The position numbers and the translations under genes are program-made. This document shows positions 40,778 to 52,099 of a stretch of 64,000 nucleotides of DNA, piece by piece. Every line of letters begins with the position of its first letter. Position 1 is the first letter of the stretch. Location of the stretch: the NCBI GenBank assembly GCA_905221605.1, contig CAJNDS010000034.1, positions 1-64,000 on the forward strand, written 5' to 3'. Origin of the DNA: Symbiodinium natans (Eukaryota; Sar; Dinophyceae; Suessiales; Symbiodiniaceae). Under the pieces are notes generated by a model, which was given only the letters and a program-made list of their open reading frames with translations, was not told where the DNA came from and did not search any database.

Positions 40778-43700
40778 TCATGTGGAGTTGCCTGCTGGCG
40801 TCAGCCACGCCGGCTTCGCAGCACTGACTGTGCGCCGACATGCAGCATCAACGCAAGCGGCCAGTGAACCAAAGCGAACCTTGCGACCCACCAGGCCTGG
40901 CCGGAAGAAGAACATGAAGAACGTGCGCAGTCCACGACAGCGGTGTCATCTCCGAAAATGCCAAGGTGCCTGGAGCGTAGTGGGCATACTTAGCCGAGTT
41001 CGTCATCAGCGCTCGGCTGGACGGAGGCAACACCGATGTCGGCGCCGGCACAACCTGCTGACCGGAAGCAGTGCGCTCTGCCGCATGCAGCGTCTGCCAC
41101 AACTTGTGCACTGGTCAGATGCGCATGATGCTGCTGTACCAGATCACGGGCCTCCCCCAACATGCACCAGCAGGTGTCGCTCACCAGCTGCACGCCAAAA
41201 GCTTCCAAGGTTGCCGAGTAGCCTCTTTCCCGAGCTTCGGCTAGGACCTTCTTCGCTCGTGACTTACTGCTACGTCCGACACATTCTGCGTGACTGCAAA
41301 AAAAATGCCTTCGTTACAATCTGCATCATGCAATGCTCGCTGCTCCTGCCTGCGGGCCAGAAGTCACCACGACCGCCACCGCTGGATGTTTCTCCCGTCC
41401 CCCGCACAGCTCGGCCAAACGCCGATGCTCCTCCAGTGAGAAGTGTGGGTTGCCAAGTGCCACGAGGTCAATCTCGCCCTCCTCATCGGCATCCTTGTCA
41501 GAGTCTTCACAGACAAGGATCTTATGCGACATCTTGCAGGTAGATTGCCAGATGGCTCATACCGATTTGAGAAACACTTCGACCTATTCTGTCTATTTCT
41601 CCATGCGCCAAAGAAGGTGGTGCAGGTTGGCACCTCAGAGACCTTGCACAACGGTGCCCAGAAAGGCTGCACAACCACATCATTTTGGGTCTTTGTAACC
41701 GTGCGTCGTGCGCCGTGCCGTGCGGAGCTAGTGGCGGGAATGCCAGGTGTCTCCACTGGTCACAGACCTGCCAATAGCTCCGCATGGGTTCCCTGCATCC
41801 TCTGCCGCACTCAGCGGCTTCAGGCAAGCCAAGGAGACCCGGGCATTGCAGCCTATGTAGGTTTCCGCTCCCCCGCCAGCCTACGGTTCTGTCTAAATGC
41901 CACAATGTAGCAGTACTCCCTGCGCCATCGCCGGCGATGGATATGAACTACATGTGAGAACGCAAAGCTCAAGCCACACGGATGGTTCTTTCACTTGAGT
42001 GCCGCGAAGCGGCCAGGTCTTTCCAAGCAGCCATGAGGTCGTCCTGACCAATTTGAACCACCTGGAACAGGCGCTACAATGCCCACCAAAACGCTGGGAA
42101 AGCTCTGATCTTTTTTATCTTCTACACCAATGTAGGAAAACAATAGAAACAAGAGTTTAGCACGAAATTGTTGGTGCTTCTGTGGTTCCCTTCTCCAGAC
42201 AATTAGCTCTGGACAATTAGCTCTGGATTTAACAGTTTTCTAAGGGTTTGGGAAGGAGACAAGTAACCCTAGAGGTCATCTTTGGTAGTTCTGGGTCCTT
42301 TGAAGGGAGATAACTCTGGATTTATTTGTTTGCTTAGGGCGCTATGAGGGGAACTTGAGCCGCGGGGGTCAGGCGACGAAAGCTCTCGCGCAGGAGGCCA
42401 CCGAGGGAGGTCACAGAGGTCCAAGATTTGCGTTTGGAGTTTAGGCTCAGGGGACGTCTCCGGAAAATAGGATGGCTTGCTTGTCTTCGAGGCTAGGCGT
42501 CCATAAAGCAACCCCGTTTTTTTTAATGAAAGGAGGCCAATCACGCCGGCCAACTGAAGCCGAAAAAGCAGGCTGCGCGCCACGCCCCAAACTGCCCCGT
42601 GCCCAAAAACAGACCCAATTGGCGCCACTGTTTGGGCCCGCGCCCCCCCCCCTTCCCCCCAGACCAACCAGGCCTTCGGGCAGAACAAGTTCTGGGCATT
42701 GAGACGAAAAGGCTCTCTGGGAAGAGCTTTCGTGATTAACTCTGGAGTGTAATTGCGTTTGAACCCGCGGCTTGGAACCGAAGCGAAGTACCGACGGCTT
42801 GCTATTTTGCGAAGCGAGGTACAGATGACTTGCTCTTTGACGGACCACCACACAATATATTAAATCTGGAGCTAATTGCTTTTTGAGGTTCCGAGGCAAA
42901 CAAACAATTAAATGTAGAGAACCTGTGAGATTGAGATTAACTCTGGAGTTCATTCTTTTCTCGTCGTGGGGTTCGGACCCCGCCCCTGACGGACAACTGT
43001 CTCCCGATTTAAGTGTGTTAAACTCTTGTTTCCATTGCCTTCCTACACCAATGGCAGGCTAAGTGGGTGCTGGCCTTCAGCTCGCGCCCGAATGAAGCAC
43101 TGCTCAGGTCGGGGGCCTGCATCAGAAATAACTCCATCCAACTGAGGGACGCGCGCGAGCCACAAATGCACTGAAGTAGACCACAGATCGTTGCGGATCT
43201 CATGACCCTAAACCCTAAACCCTAAACCCAGAACCCTGAACCCTGAAGGGCATTCCATCTGCTCCTCAGGAGTGAGGCCCACCAGGTGGAACATGGCCGC
43301 GGAGGAGCTGGTGCCAAAGGCCGCGCTGAAGGCCTCGCGAACTCGGGGCTGCTCTCTTGCTCTCATTCTCTGGAGCCCGCACGTCTGGGCACGAGATCCC
43401 TCACGTCTCCCTAACCAGTACAGCGGGCATCAGTGAGCGACCTTGAAGTGTCCACATTTTACGTGTATATATATATATATATATAGATAAATATAAATAT
43501 ATATATATATAGATATACAGCTAGATGTGTTTACATACAAGATAAACCTCCAAGTTCGGTGGGGTGTGGCCTTCAAGTCATCCCTTGTCGGCGTCAAGCC
43601 TTCCAGACCTGTGATGGCTGGCACCGAGTGGGGCGATCTCAGCCCGCAGAGATAGCCAAAGGTCGGATAGAAGGCATCATCCACTTGGCCTCGCCACGAC

Positions 43701-45556
43701 TACGAACTCTCTTCTGGCTGCACTTTGTCCAGAGATAGTCACTGCCCCACACTATGCAGCCAAACATGGCACAGTACAGCTGTCGATTAGAAGCTATTAG
43801 GACTTGATGGGCTCTCTCAGACTTGCCTGCATCCAGGTCGGGCGCAGCCAAGATGATCTGCGGCTGTCGCTCCACATCCGCGTGGCAGCCAGCACGAGGA
43901 GCTCGGCCCGTAATTGCAACACACGCATCCAGGAAGTCTGCATACTTCTGAGTTCCTAGGGGAATTGGACTGCAGACATCGTGCTCATGCTTCGTGATGC
44001 TACAATCTGCGGTTGAGAGAGGCATCCCCTTCAGGGCAAGCTGCGTGCTCCAAGAATGCTGTTGGCAAAGACCACTGCATTGGACTCCCCCCATCCAATA
44101 TGCTCCCCACGTCGCGGTGCTGTCTCCAGCAGGTAGGGTGCGCAGGTAAAGCTCGGCTGGGCACCCATATCCAAGTATGCATTCGCAAGAGCCTCCGCTG
44201 GCTCTCCGGACTCTTCTGGAACCCCAAGAGCACGCCAATTGAAGCGATCCACAGAGATGGCATTCAGGGTGGTTGGGACCCGCACCTGCGCGCCCCAGCT
44301 TTGCAGCTGCTGAGCAAACCGGAGGCTCGCGGGACCAATGTAAGTGCAGCCATCAATGTGTGACTGGCTGACGCTGATCAACTCCTTGGTTCCCTGTACC
44401 GCGGCCATGCGGCAGATGATGCCTTGGGGAAGGTGTCAGCAAACTTGTTATGCTGCAAACGCTGCTTAAAAGGCACACCTGGAAGCTTTCCTAACTAAGG
44501 CTGAGAGCATCTGAGAGCCACGCGCATGGCCACTTGACGTGCGGATCCCTCCAGTCCCCGAAGCATGTTCCGATCGTCCGCACTCAATGCCACCTCACAC
44601 AAGGAGGAAAACAGCGAAACGAACCGCAGAATCCGACCTCCAGTCCGCATCTCACAAGGCTCTTTGGTGCAGACAAGGAGCCTCTTCCTCCGAGACGCTT
44701 GGCTTTGTCGGCTTTGCTGGCTTTGCTGGCACGGCTTGGGAATGTTGAGTCATGTCCGGCCCCAGGAACAACGAACCAGCTTCCAGGTGAGCCAGATGTG
44801 CATGCCACGTCTCCGACAGCAAGCGATCGAAGCCAGCATCCTGCAGCGTTTTGCTCTGAGTCTGTCTACATGAGCCCCTGCACTGTCCGAAGTACAGTAG
44901 CAAGTGCATCCCGGCGTCTCCCACAGACAATACTGGCAGTCGGATACCAAACATCTCGTCTGCCACGACAGCACCGAGCGCAATGATCTCATCCGGGTCT
45001 CGAAGCACGATGGCAGCGGGTCCGTTGCCATTCAGGAGCAGCTCCAGTATCACCTCGAGAGGTGTGTGAGCACGAATGAGCAAACGAACAATCGGCCAAG
45101 CTACGGTGTCTTTGGCAACAACCTCTCAGTTGACAAACTGAGAAGGCACTGAGAAGGCCAAACTGCGAATGAACAGGACGACGCGACTGCATCGCCAAGT
45201 CACCTGGCTGCCTGTGCAGGAGCCTGGCAGGCCCAGTCACCAAGTACCAGTAGCATGATCGACGTTCAGCTTTGCATTGCTATCTCAAAATTTCAAAAAA
45301 CCTCGTCCACCAGGCAGTGCCAGGATCTTGCCGTGAAGATTTTCCCCATGCAAAGGGTGGTGGCGATCAATGACGGCACCGGTCTTCGGGGAAACGCCCC
45401 CCCAAAAGCTCAGCCCCATGGAAGATGCAAGCACCTGCAAGCAAGAGTCTCAGAGCGCGAAAGCATCCCAGCAGCTCATGAATCCCCAGCTGCCGCCTGA
45501 CCGGAAGCCTTGCCGGGGACGAGGGGTTGCCCGCGAATCTCATCCGTAGCAGCCAT
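40778..45556 (-). CDS. Aconitase X (cis-3-hydroxy-L-proline dehydratase type), 16 exons
   Basis: Exons 45556-45497, 45434-45302, 45223-45204, 45053-44925, 44840-44781, 44593-44524, 44422-44045, 43955-43827, 43689-43571, 43333-43265, 43116-43075, 42061-41995, 41504-41358, 41255-41152, 41057-40970 and 40896-40778 join in phase to 577 residues, the size of fused AcnX proteins. Residues 1-134 are the swivel domain (LSFWGG 28-33, GSCTGS 65-70, GPAAIVLRDPDEIIALGAVV). The rest is the catalytic domain: HIDGC 179-183, VPTTLNA 206-212, TCAPY 250-254, GESNAVVFANS, GARTQKYADFLD, LVALGNPHFS, DTCWCM 501-506, MTNSAKYAHYAPG. Conserved cysteines are present. Type I AcnX dehydrates cis-3-hydroxy-L-proline to an iminium precursor of pyrroline-2-carboxylate; that substrate is inferred from family. 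Ten introns start GC, four GT and one GA. Junctions at 44925/44840 and 41358/41255 are the least certain. Confidence 0.93.
42133..43045. mobile_element. hAT-like non-autonomous DNA transposon in an aconitase X intron
   Basis: Terminal inverted repeats TAGGAAAACAATAGAAAC (continuing AAGAGTTTAGCAC) and TAGGAAGGCAATGGAAAC (continuing AAGAGTTTAACAC) bound 913 bp, flanked by the 8-bp direct repeat CACCAATG (42125-42132 and 43046-43053). An 8-bp target duplication and a short TIR starting TAGG fit the hAT superfamily. Inside, the phrase TTAACTCTGGA or its variants occurs five or so times (near 42190-42220, 42310, 42736, 42865, 42936). No transposase is recognisable; the 194- and 168-residue minus-strand frames inside lack known motifs. 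It occupies nearly all of the intron between exons 11 and 12. Confidence 0.88.
43203..43246. repeat. Interstitial telomere-like tract (CCCTAAA)n in an aconitase X intron
   Basis: Three perfect CCCTAAA units, then degenerate ACCCTGA units, immediately follow exon 10 (minus strand) and lie in the intron before exon 11. Confidence 0.9.
43463..43517. repeat. AT microsatellite in an aconitase X intron
   Basis: A (TA)n tract interrupted by GATAAATA. It lies in the intron between exons 9 and 10. Confidence 0.9.
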
Positions 45557-45829
45557 TGCTCACAAGTGTCAGTGCGTCATCATGCACCAGTATGCTTGTA
45601 GAAGTGATGCGTGATCTGTGGCAAAGAAATGCATGGGCTTGGGGCGAGGGGTCGAGCGTCCCAAATGCATCGACTCGAGAGCTGTTCTGCAGCAGTTGTT
45701 CCTAAAGTCCCATTGTTTGCGGATGTCTTGGCGTGTGGGCAGCTCGACTGGTCGGGCACATTCGGGCACATCGCATGTAGAGACTGTGCACCCTCCCACC
45801 CCCAGCCCAAGGCTCTGCAGGCCTTCTTA

Positions 45830-46350
45830 AGGGCAGCCCGCGCATCCTCAATTGCAGCTGCTTGCGCCTGCACCCGCAGCCGAAGGCTCCCCGACTAAGA
45901 CTCTCAGTCAGCTCTGAGTTGATAAGGCATCACCACCCATCCTGCTGGGTCTCTTCGGTCTGGGCCAGTCGCCTGCGGTTGTACTTGACGGATTGTGGAG
46001 AACATGGCTCTACATGGCTCTACAACGCTAGCGACAGCAGTCGCCAGCACCCAATGGCCTCTCGACATCCAGCAGCCGGCTGCACACCCCGTCGAGAAGC
46101 CTTCTAGCATCTTCTAGCACCCCGCTACCATTGCGGAGCACAAGTTGACAAGTTCACCCCATTTGTTTCTGTTTGCCAGCCTGCTCAACCGGAAAAGCTC
46201 TCGCTCCAGAGCAGTCTCGAACGTCTCGGCCCTCGCCGAGCAGAGCGGACTGGTCGCATCAGCATCCACCATCCCGGGGCAGAGCGCTGAACAAAAACTA
46301 CCTACTGTCGCTTGCGGCTTGCGGGTAGAAGGCTTAGAGCAAGACACTTT
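45830..46350 (-). CDS. Exon-like segments between ceramidase and aconitase X
   Basis: About 46260-46120 encodes a helical, charged segment (ETFETALERELFRLSRLANR then NKWGELVNLC), and about 45875-45815 encodes AQAAAIEDARAALKKACRAL after a ggtgcag acceptor. Both are minus strand and protein-like, and could be exons of one small helical protein. The family was not recognised. Confidence 0.35.
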
Positions 46351-46774
46351 TTGGGGCTGCTTTGCCAGGCTAGGAGCGCTACCGTGAAGCTGAATGGCTA
46401 TATTTAGAATTGGACTCGAAGTGCTTCACTGGGTTCTACCAAGGTTCTACAAAATGTAGATACAACATGTAGCAACATGTAAGAATACCGAGACAGAGCC
46501 CTGGAGCTGCAAGGGCGAAGAGCACACAGCAACTCCTTGGGGCGAGCTCGAGCCGAGCCGCTCTTTAGGGTCTTTGTGTCGAGCTTTCTTTCTTTTGGAG
46601 GGGGGAAAGGGAGGGGGAGGGGAAGCAGGGATAGAGGGGGAGGATCCGCTTATATAGTAAGGGATTCGATGACTAGTGTTGCTAAGTTGGACCCAGAAAG
46701 CCATCCTACTCCAACAGGTAAGTCCCCACAAGCCCTCCCATGTGGCGCGCTTCTTCCAAGTTGGAGCTTGGAGC

Positions 46775-47632
46775 TCAGTCCTGTGGAGCTGCAGCAATCC
46801 GCCAAGTCATGGGGCTGCGCCCCCGCAAAACCACCTTTGTGGCCAGGACCTCGGAACGCACCCATATCCACAGGAGGACCGCCGCGAAGGTTCCCAGATC
46901 CGCGCCGAAATGCCAAAACACGTGCAAATGCAACTGGCGTACAGAGTGGCAGAAGTTGCGGTCAGCGAGCCAGAGAAGGAAGCCACCGGCGTAAGACAAC
47001 ATCGCAGTGATGAAGAGAAGCCACGACGTGCTGCTCGTGGAGTCGCGACAGAACTTGTATGAACGCCACACAAGATAGAGGACACCGCTCCCATAGCACA
47101 GCAGAAACACGTTTTGATTGTCGGTGTCAAAGACAGCAATTGCCAGAGTGGCCAGCACAGTCAGTACTGCAAGCACCATACCTTCACCAACCCTGCGGCT
47201 GCCTCGTGCATCCTTCATTGAACGACAGATGTAGATAAATACGGTGTTTGCCCACACCATCGGGACCTCATCCAGCAGCTGCATGCTTCGGAGAAGGGTC
47301 CCATGAAACGCGAAGCTGCCCAGGCCAATAACCACGAAGGAGAAGAAGGCTAGGAGGTAGCGCAGCTCTACCAAATTCACATGCGCGTGGATGCCATAGA
47401 TGCCGGTGGCAACCAGGCACAGCGAGGTCACCGAATTTGCAAACTCGGCAATGTAGAAGGATACTACATAGTCCCTCTCACACCAATTCACAGATGCTGT
47501 TTTTGCTCCCCAGAAGCCCGGCGTTGTGTCACCGGTACCATCCACAGGGCCGCGAACTACGAGTAGAGCAAGGAGTGGCAGTATCAAGACCAAAACAATC
47601 GCCAGAACCCATTGCAAGTGCTTCAATGCCAT
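46775..47632 (-). CDS. Alkaline ceramidase (ACER/YPC1 family), intronless
   Basis: One continuous frame from an ATG at 47632 to a stop at 46775 gives 285 residues, close to the usual 260-280. The open frame continues upstream to 47764 but without an in-frame ATG, so I chose 47632. Alkaline ceramidases are seven-TM ER or Golgi enzymes that hydrolyse ceramide to sphingosine and a fatty acid. Family residues are all visible: calcium-site NWCERDY (residues 49-55) with E63 in YIAEFANS, Ser106 and His110 in GSFAFHGTLL, Asp121 in LLDEVP, and the zinc histidines H237 and H241 in HLHVFWHFGAD. Hydrophobic segments follow the expected order, with an extra N-terminal TM (residues 8-26). Lack of introns contrasts with its neighbours and suggests origin by reverse transcription of an mRNA, common in dinoflagellates. 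Confidence 0.92.
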   Translation of the reverse strand: MALKHLQWVLAIVLVLILPLLALLVVRGPVDGTGDTTPGFWGAKTASVNWCERDYVVSFYIAEFANSVTSLCLVATGIYGIHAHVNLVELRYLLAFFSFVVIGLGSFAFHGTLLRSMQLLDEVPMVWANTVFIYICRSMKDARGSRRVGEGMVLAVLTVLATLAIAVFDTDNQNVFLLCYGSGVLYLVWRSYKFCRDSTSSTSWLLFITAMLSYAGGFLLWLADRNFCHSVRQLHLHVFWHFGADLGTFAAVLLWIWVRSEVLATKVVLRGRSPMTWRIAAAPQD

Positions 47633-47839
47633 GGATTTTGGCACCTCCGGGCCTCGCGAACTTCCTTGGCAAGCCAATCGCTGCGGCCACATGCGCTCTC
47701 CAGCGGTCAGAAGGCATAAGGCACAAGCTGCACAACCCAAGCTGCAGAAGCTCGCGACTAGCAACGATCATGGGGTAGACTCTTTGCGGGCAACCACGAC
47801 GGGTCAAGAGGTCTCAGAGAGCGGCACATGCATGACTGG

Positions 47840-48590
47840 ATAGTCAAATGCCGTCGTAACTTAGGTAAGTTTCAGTTGGCCAGTCACAGGCACACGTCGC
47901 TCGAGAATACGTTATCTGCCCTAGACACTACACACCTGCTCTGCACTTTGCAGTTGGACAAGGAGTCGGCCAGTCAAGCTCGATCATGCCAGCTGCCCTT
48001 TGAGCAGCACATGATGCATGGTCCGACTGTGCCGAAGCAGGACCTACCGTTCAGTGCTTAACGATCTCATTGTCCCTGCGAAATGCGATAGCGAATTCCA
48101 CGTTTGCTGGTAAGAGCATGGGGCCACAATCCTCTTGTTCTTCTGTGCTTGACAGCAAACGCGGTTCGTCTGCACTCAAAAGGCAACAATCGGCAAAAGA
48201 AATATCCGAATTGAAGCACCGATGACACAAGTATGTGACTGAAATAGTGGCAGGGCATCACGGGCTAAGTCGCGCAGCTGACCTTCGAGACTAACACAAG
48301 AACTTTTTAAATTCAGAATACATCTTTGGAAAGCCCTAAGCAGCAACATGCCGCAAGCATTGGTGCATTGCAGCACTTCAAGCCTTGGGAGCTTCTGCTT
48401 CGCAGCATCACACCTGCATGTGGTAGACCTTAGGCAAGTGTTGGCAAGTGGAGACACTGCCACTTTCAGCACACATCGCGGTGTGGAGCAACGCAAAGCA
48501 AAACCCCGAAGCAAAGCCGCAAACGGACTCCAAGTCGTCTCCAGAAGTCTGCAGCACAGCTGGCTACATGTTACAAGGTCCACATAGGAA
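47840..48590. other. Stretch without recognised gene
   Basis: One 148-residue minus-strand frame (48176-48622) shows no domain. Nothing else is supportable here. Confidence 0.35.
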
Positions 48591-48795
48591 AACAGAATGG
48601 TGAACATTGAACGAGTTGGCAATCAAGAGCTCACCCTGCCCCGGCCCCCCCGCGGCCCACCCTCTTTCTCAAGTAGAAGCCGCCAGCGGCTCCAGCAACG
48701 AGGAAGAAGGGAACGAGGAGAGCGGAGGCCTCAGAAAAGCGGGCCAAAACGGCGCCTTCCTTCGATGACTGTGACTGCGATGGCTCAGACTAGGA
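48590..48795 (-). CDS. Exon-like segment with one transmembrane helix
   Basis: After a gtcctag acceptor near 48794 the minus strand encodes SEPSQSQSSKEGAVLARFSE and a hydrophobic segment ALLVPFFLVAGAAGGFYLRKR, then a Gly-rich tail. A single TM helix with a basic stop-transfer is visible. The family was not recognised and other exons were not found. Confidence 0.3.
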
Positions 48796-49549
48796 CGGAG
48801 CTGGATTTAGCTGGTGCCTATTCACAAGTCGCGCACTCCGTCAGGTTTCAAGTGGCTTTCATTTAGAGGCTAGGATTGCGAAAAGGGGGCCTCTGCAAAG
48901 GACTCTGGCTGGCTGCCTGCCTATGAAGACACATCACGGAGCGATCCATTCTGCGTCGACGGATTGCACTTAAAGCTTCTAGGAACTCTGTGGGGAAGGC
49001 CTGCCTTCTCTGCCTTCTGCTGGTTTTTGGTCATCTCCTTGCATCTTGCCCAGACTCAGACGTGGCCAGATTCCGCCCAGCCACGCACCCCGACTGCGCC
49101 AGCTTGATATGCCAAACAACAGCATACAGGGCATACTGTACACTCCTGTATCCTCTGCTGAACCTTGGGCAGGTTTGCACAACCGCTGGCTCGACCATTT
49201 CATGCGCATATTCTGACTTTCCCTCTGGGCAAGGCACCTCATCGGCCTGGCCACCGAATGATGCAGCCAAACAGAGCCATGCTGGTTTCAAAGTATCTGG
49301 TACTTCGGAGCGGGCAGGCCCGACTGGGCTTTAAATTGAGGACCAAGGACAACCCTCCAGATAGACTGGGCCCAGCCGTCAAAGAGCGAAACATGCCCCT
49401 TAAAGACCTTCTTGTTCCAGGCTACGCAGCATTGCACGTCCCATGCAGCAGAAGTAAACTCAATGTAAACTCAGTTTCATGCCACCGAAGCAGAATCCAC
49501 CCAAAACTCGAAACTTTACCAGCCCAAAACACTACACAGTACAACCAGT

Positions 49550-50835
49550 ACTTCACCTCCTACTATCCCCGGCTGTAGGGGCTGTTGTGGACCTACCATG
49601 CCCTAAATTCAAGTCGGCCAGTGGAGCCGCGCTCTGTGCTTCAGCAGCGGTACTGTCAGCCTTCTTCTCAACCTGAGGTCCACTCGCAAAATCGACCACT
49701 CCGCTCCATGAGGCAAACAGCATCGCCAGTCTGTCCGGGTGCCCATTCACTGGTCTTCTTCTTCTTCGTCCTTCTTCTCTTCTTCTGCACTGCTTGGCCC
49801 CCCCAATTGGTCATCTCAACTTTGTTTACATATATATATATATGTATATATATATACGTATATATGTATGTATGTATACACGTACTTTATCTGGCTATGA
49901 CGATATACTTATAGTTGACATACACAGGCTGAAAGCTGATGTGGCTTGCATGGCTGTGACACGGACATCGACTTCTGGGCACCCGTTGCCACCACTTCGT
50001 TTTGAAGCTTCATGTTGCGGAGCTTTGCTTTGTTTTCGTTTCTTCTTGTTCTCTTCTTCTTCCTCCTCTTCCGCGGGGTTAAGGGCCGCTGAGGGGAACC
50101 GGTGGACTCTCCCTCTCTCTCTCATTCAACGCAATGCATGGATTGAAAAACTGATGAATCTATGTTGCTGCTGCTTTGTACCGCAAATGCCAGGTAAGCC
50201 TGGAGCCGATTGCAAAGCGCTGCTAAAGCCATTCTTCAAGGAGTCGGAGACCTGAAGCTTCCCATCCGAACACGTGCTACACGTGCTAAGCCTGAAGTGC
50301 GTGGCCTGGTTGACAATGCTATCTGCCCCGGACTCAATCTCCTCTGCCTGCGCAGTTGCTTGGCTTGTCGTGGGCTGTGTCGCACCCAGCCATGCACGTA
50401 ACTTCGCAAAGCGCCTTCCTCTTGAAGCGATCCTCCATGTCCGCGATGCTGGCCTGCAAACACGCAGGTGTGACATCTGCCTGGGGGCCCCGAGGCCGCA
50501 ACGACAAGCTTGCTAGTACAGAATAGTACAGATGTAGAACGTAGAGAGTTTTAGATCCTGAGCAAACGTGCATTGCAAATGCACACGTCAGCTCATCCAC
50601 CCTCATCCTTTCAACGAAGAAAGCACTGCTCATGGCCTGGTCGTCGGAGCCCGACTCAAACATCAGAGGGCCGGTCACTGAAGGCTTGGCACTGGAGCCG
50701 GAGTCAGTCGATCCGGCCTGCGGAGTCAGAAGCATTGGTGAAGCAGCAGCAACCCAGGACAGATGATCTCCATCATGGGCTCCTTGGTTCCTCCGTAAAC
50801 TACTTACTGGTAGAAGGAGTACTAGCAAGCACAAC
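49550..50835 (-). CDS. Exon-like segments of an acidic, Lys/Glu-rich protein
   Basis: Minus-strand pieces in order: about 50790-50590 (contains LTPQAGSTDSGSSAKPSVTG and SGSDDQAMSSAFFVERMRVD), about 50455-50400 (ASIADMEDRFKRKALCEV), about 50380-50290 (PTTSQATAQAEEIESGADSI), about 50085-49990 (AEEEEEENKKKRKQSKAPQH), about 49797-49754 (SSAEEEKKDEEEDQ, then a GTGAATG donor) and about 49710-49600 (GPQVEKKADSTAAEAQSAAP). The low-complexity charged composition suggests a disordered protein. No domain was recognised and exon joins are not proven. Confidence 0.38.
49826..49882. repeat. AT microsatellite-like tract
   Basis: (TA)n with ATGTATGTATG units, between two exon-like segments of the acidic-protein gene. 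Confidence 0.9.
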
Positions 50836-50839
50836 TTCT

Positions 50840-52095
50840 CCTAACAGAGAGGTTGCTGCACCTCGTTTCCTCGCAATTTCGGAGTGGCTCTCTTGGCCAT
50901 GCGACATCTATTGACATCACAAAGACTCGGTCGCCCAATCAACCTGTAAGGCGCATTCTCCCTGGGCTGAAGCTGGCTGACCAAGTGTGGCGCCTTGCCG
51001 GATCTAAACAGGCAAGGCGCTCTTCTGGTCGATGGAGTCGATGGCATTCCCAAATTCAGCTGCCGATTGCACTAGGCATGCGAGGCGTCTCTCGTGCTTG
51101 CGAATGACGGTGAAAGAAGGGGCGATGCGCCATGGCTTGCGCCGCGGGATGTGCGTAAGGACTCGGGACATGCGCTTTGAATGAAAGGGTTTGCTCCGAG
51201 AACCCATGCAAGAGAAACCTCGAGGATTATTAACAAGCAGAACTGTTTAGAAAGGTATTTGTAGGCCATGCGCCCAGCATTGCCGTGGCAGGCCCTTGCT
51301 CACTGTACTCACTGTACTCAAGTGAGCTCAAGAATCAAGCATTTCAGAACAAGACCCATTGCATTGCTGGCCCTTTGATGTTGCAGTGATCCTTCGCAGC
51401 TTTTTGTAAGGAACTCTTTTGGGAGGAGGAGCATGCAGCATCGTGGCCAGCGGCGATTAAAGCGGATTTTCCCGTGCAACTGAACGCACGGCTCGCAGAA
51501 GCCTCAACCTGAAGCCTGATCGTTATGAGTCCTCAACATAGCCCATACGTCGTAGCATCAGGCTGCTGGGTCTGCGAGACTTTGTTCTCAAAAAACACTG
51601 CGAACACTTCGGGCACTTCGGGGTTCGAAAAGAAGCCGATTAAGGGGCCAGCATTGCCGACGGGTGAGCGAGGCTCACATGGGAAAAGGGAATGCAGCCC
51701 CTGTCGCTCCTTAGCCCCCCAAAGGATGGAACCTGGCTCAGTGCCTGTCGCGGGGGTGCGATGGGCTTGCGGCTCGGGCCGTGGGCAGCACCAGCTTGGT
51801 CCTGGCACTTACAAGCGTAGGAGGATGACAATCAGAGGCCGCGGCAGACAGAGAGACGGAGAGAGGGAAAGAGCAACTTAAAACCCCCTCACCACCCAAA
51901 CCACGAATGACTTCCCAAAATCCCCGAAATTCTCCCCACCTCCCACCCCCCTTCCGAAGAACGAGGGCTTGGACCCCCGCCCCTTGCGGAGCTGAACGGC
52001 CACCAGCCGGGCCAGGTATGGGGCGGAGAGGGTTCGAGACCGCGCCGCCTTGAGCTCTGCAGGATTTGTCGGTGCTAAAGGTGTTAAAGGACTTT
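50840..52095. other. Stretch with little recognisable coding sequence
   Basis: A basic minus-strand frame near 51195-51005 begins MGSRSKPFHSKRMSRVLTH and could be an exon. The tract 51830-52000 is Arg/Pro-rich low complexity. No family was seen. Confidence 0.35.
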
Positions 52096-52099
52096 TCAG

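Noticed and set aside
41443-41910. 155-residue plus-strand open frame
   Set aside because: It lies over aconitase X exon 13 and the intron upstream of it, and is the shadow of coding sequence on the other strand.
42269-42953. 194- and 168-residue minus-strand frames
   Set aside because: They lie inside the hAT-like element, overlap in different frames and show no transposase motif.
48990-49334. Plus-strand frame starting GKACLLCLLLVFGHLLASC, signal-peptide-like with many cysteines
   Set aside because: It has no ATG at its start and lies against the common gene direction. A minus-strand frame over the same bases is equally protein-like.
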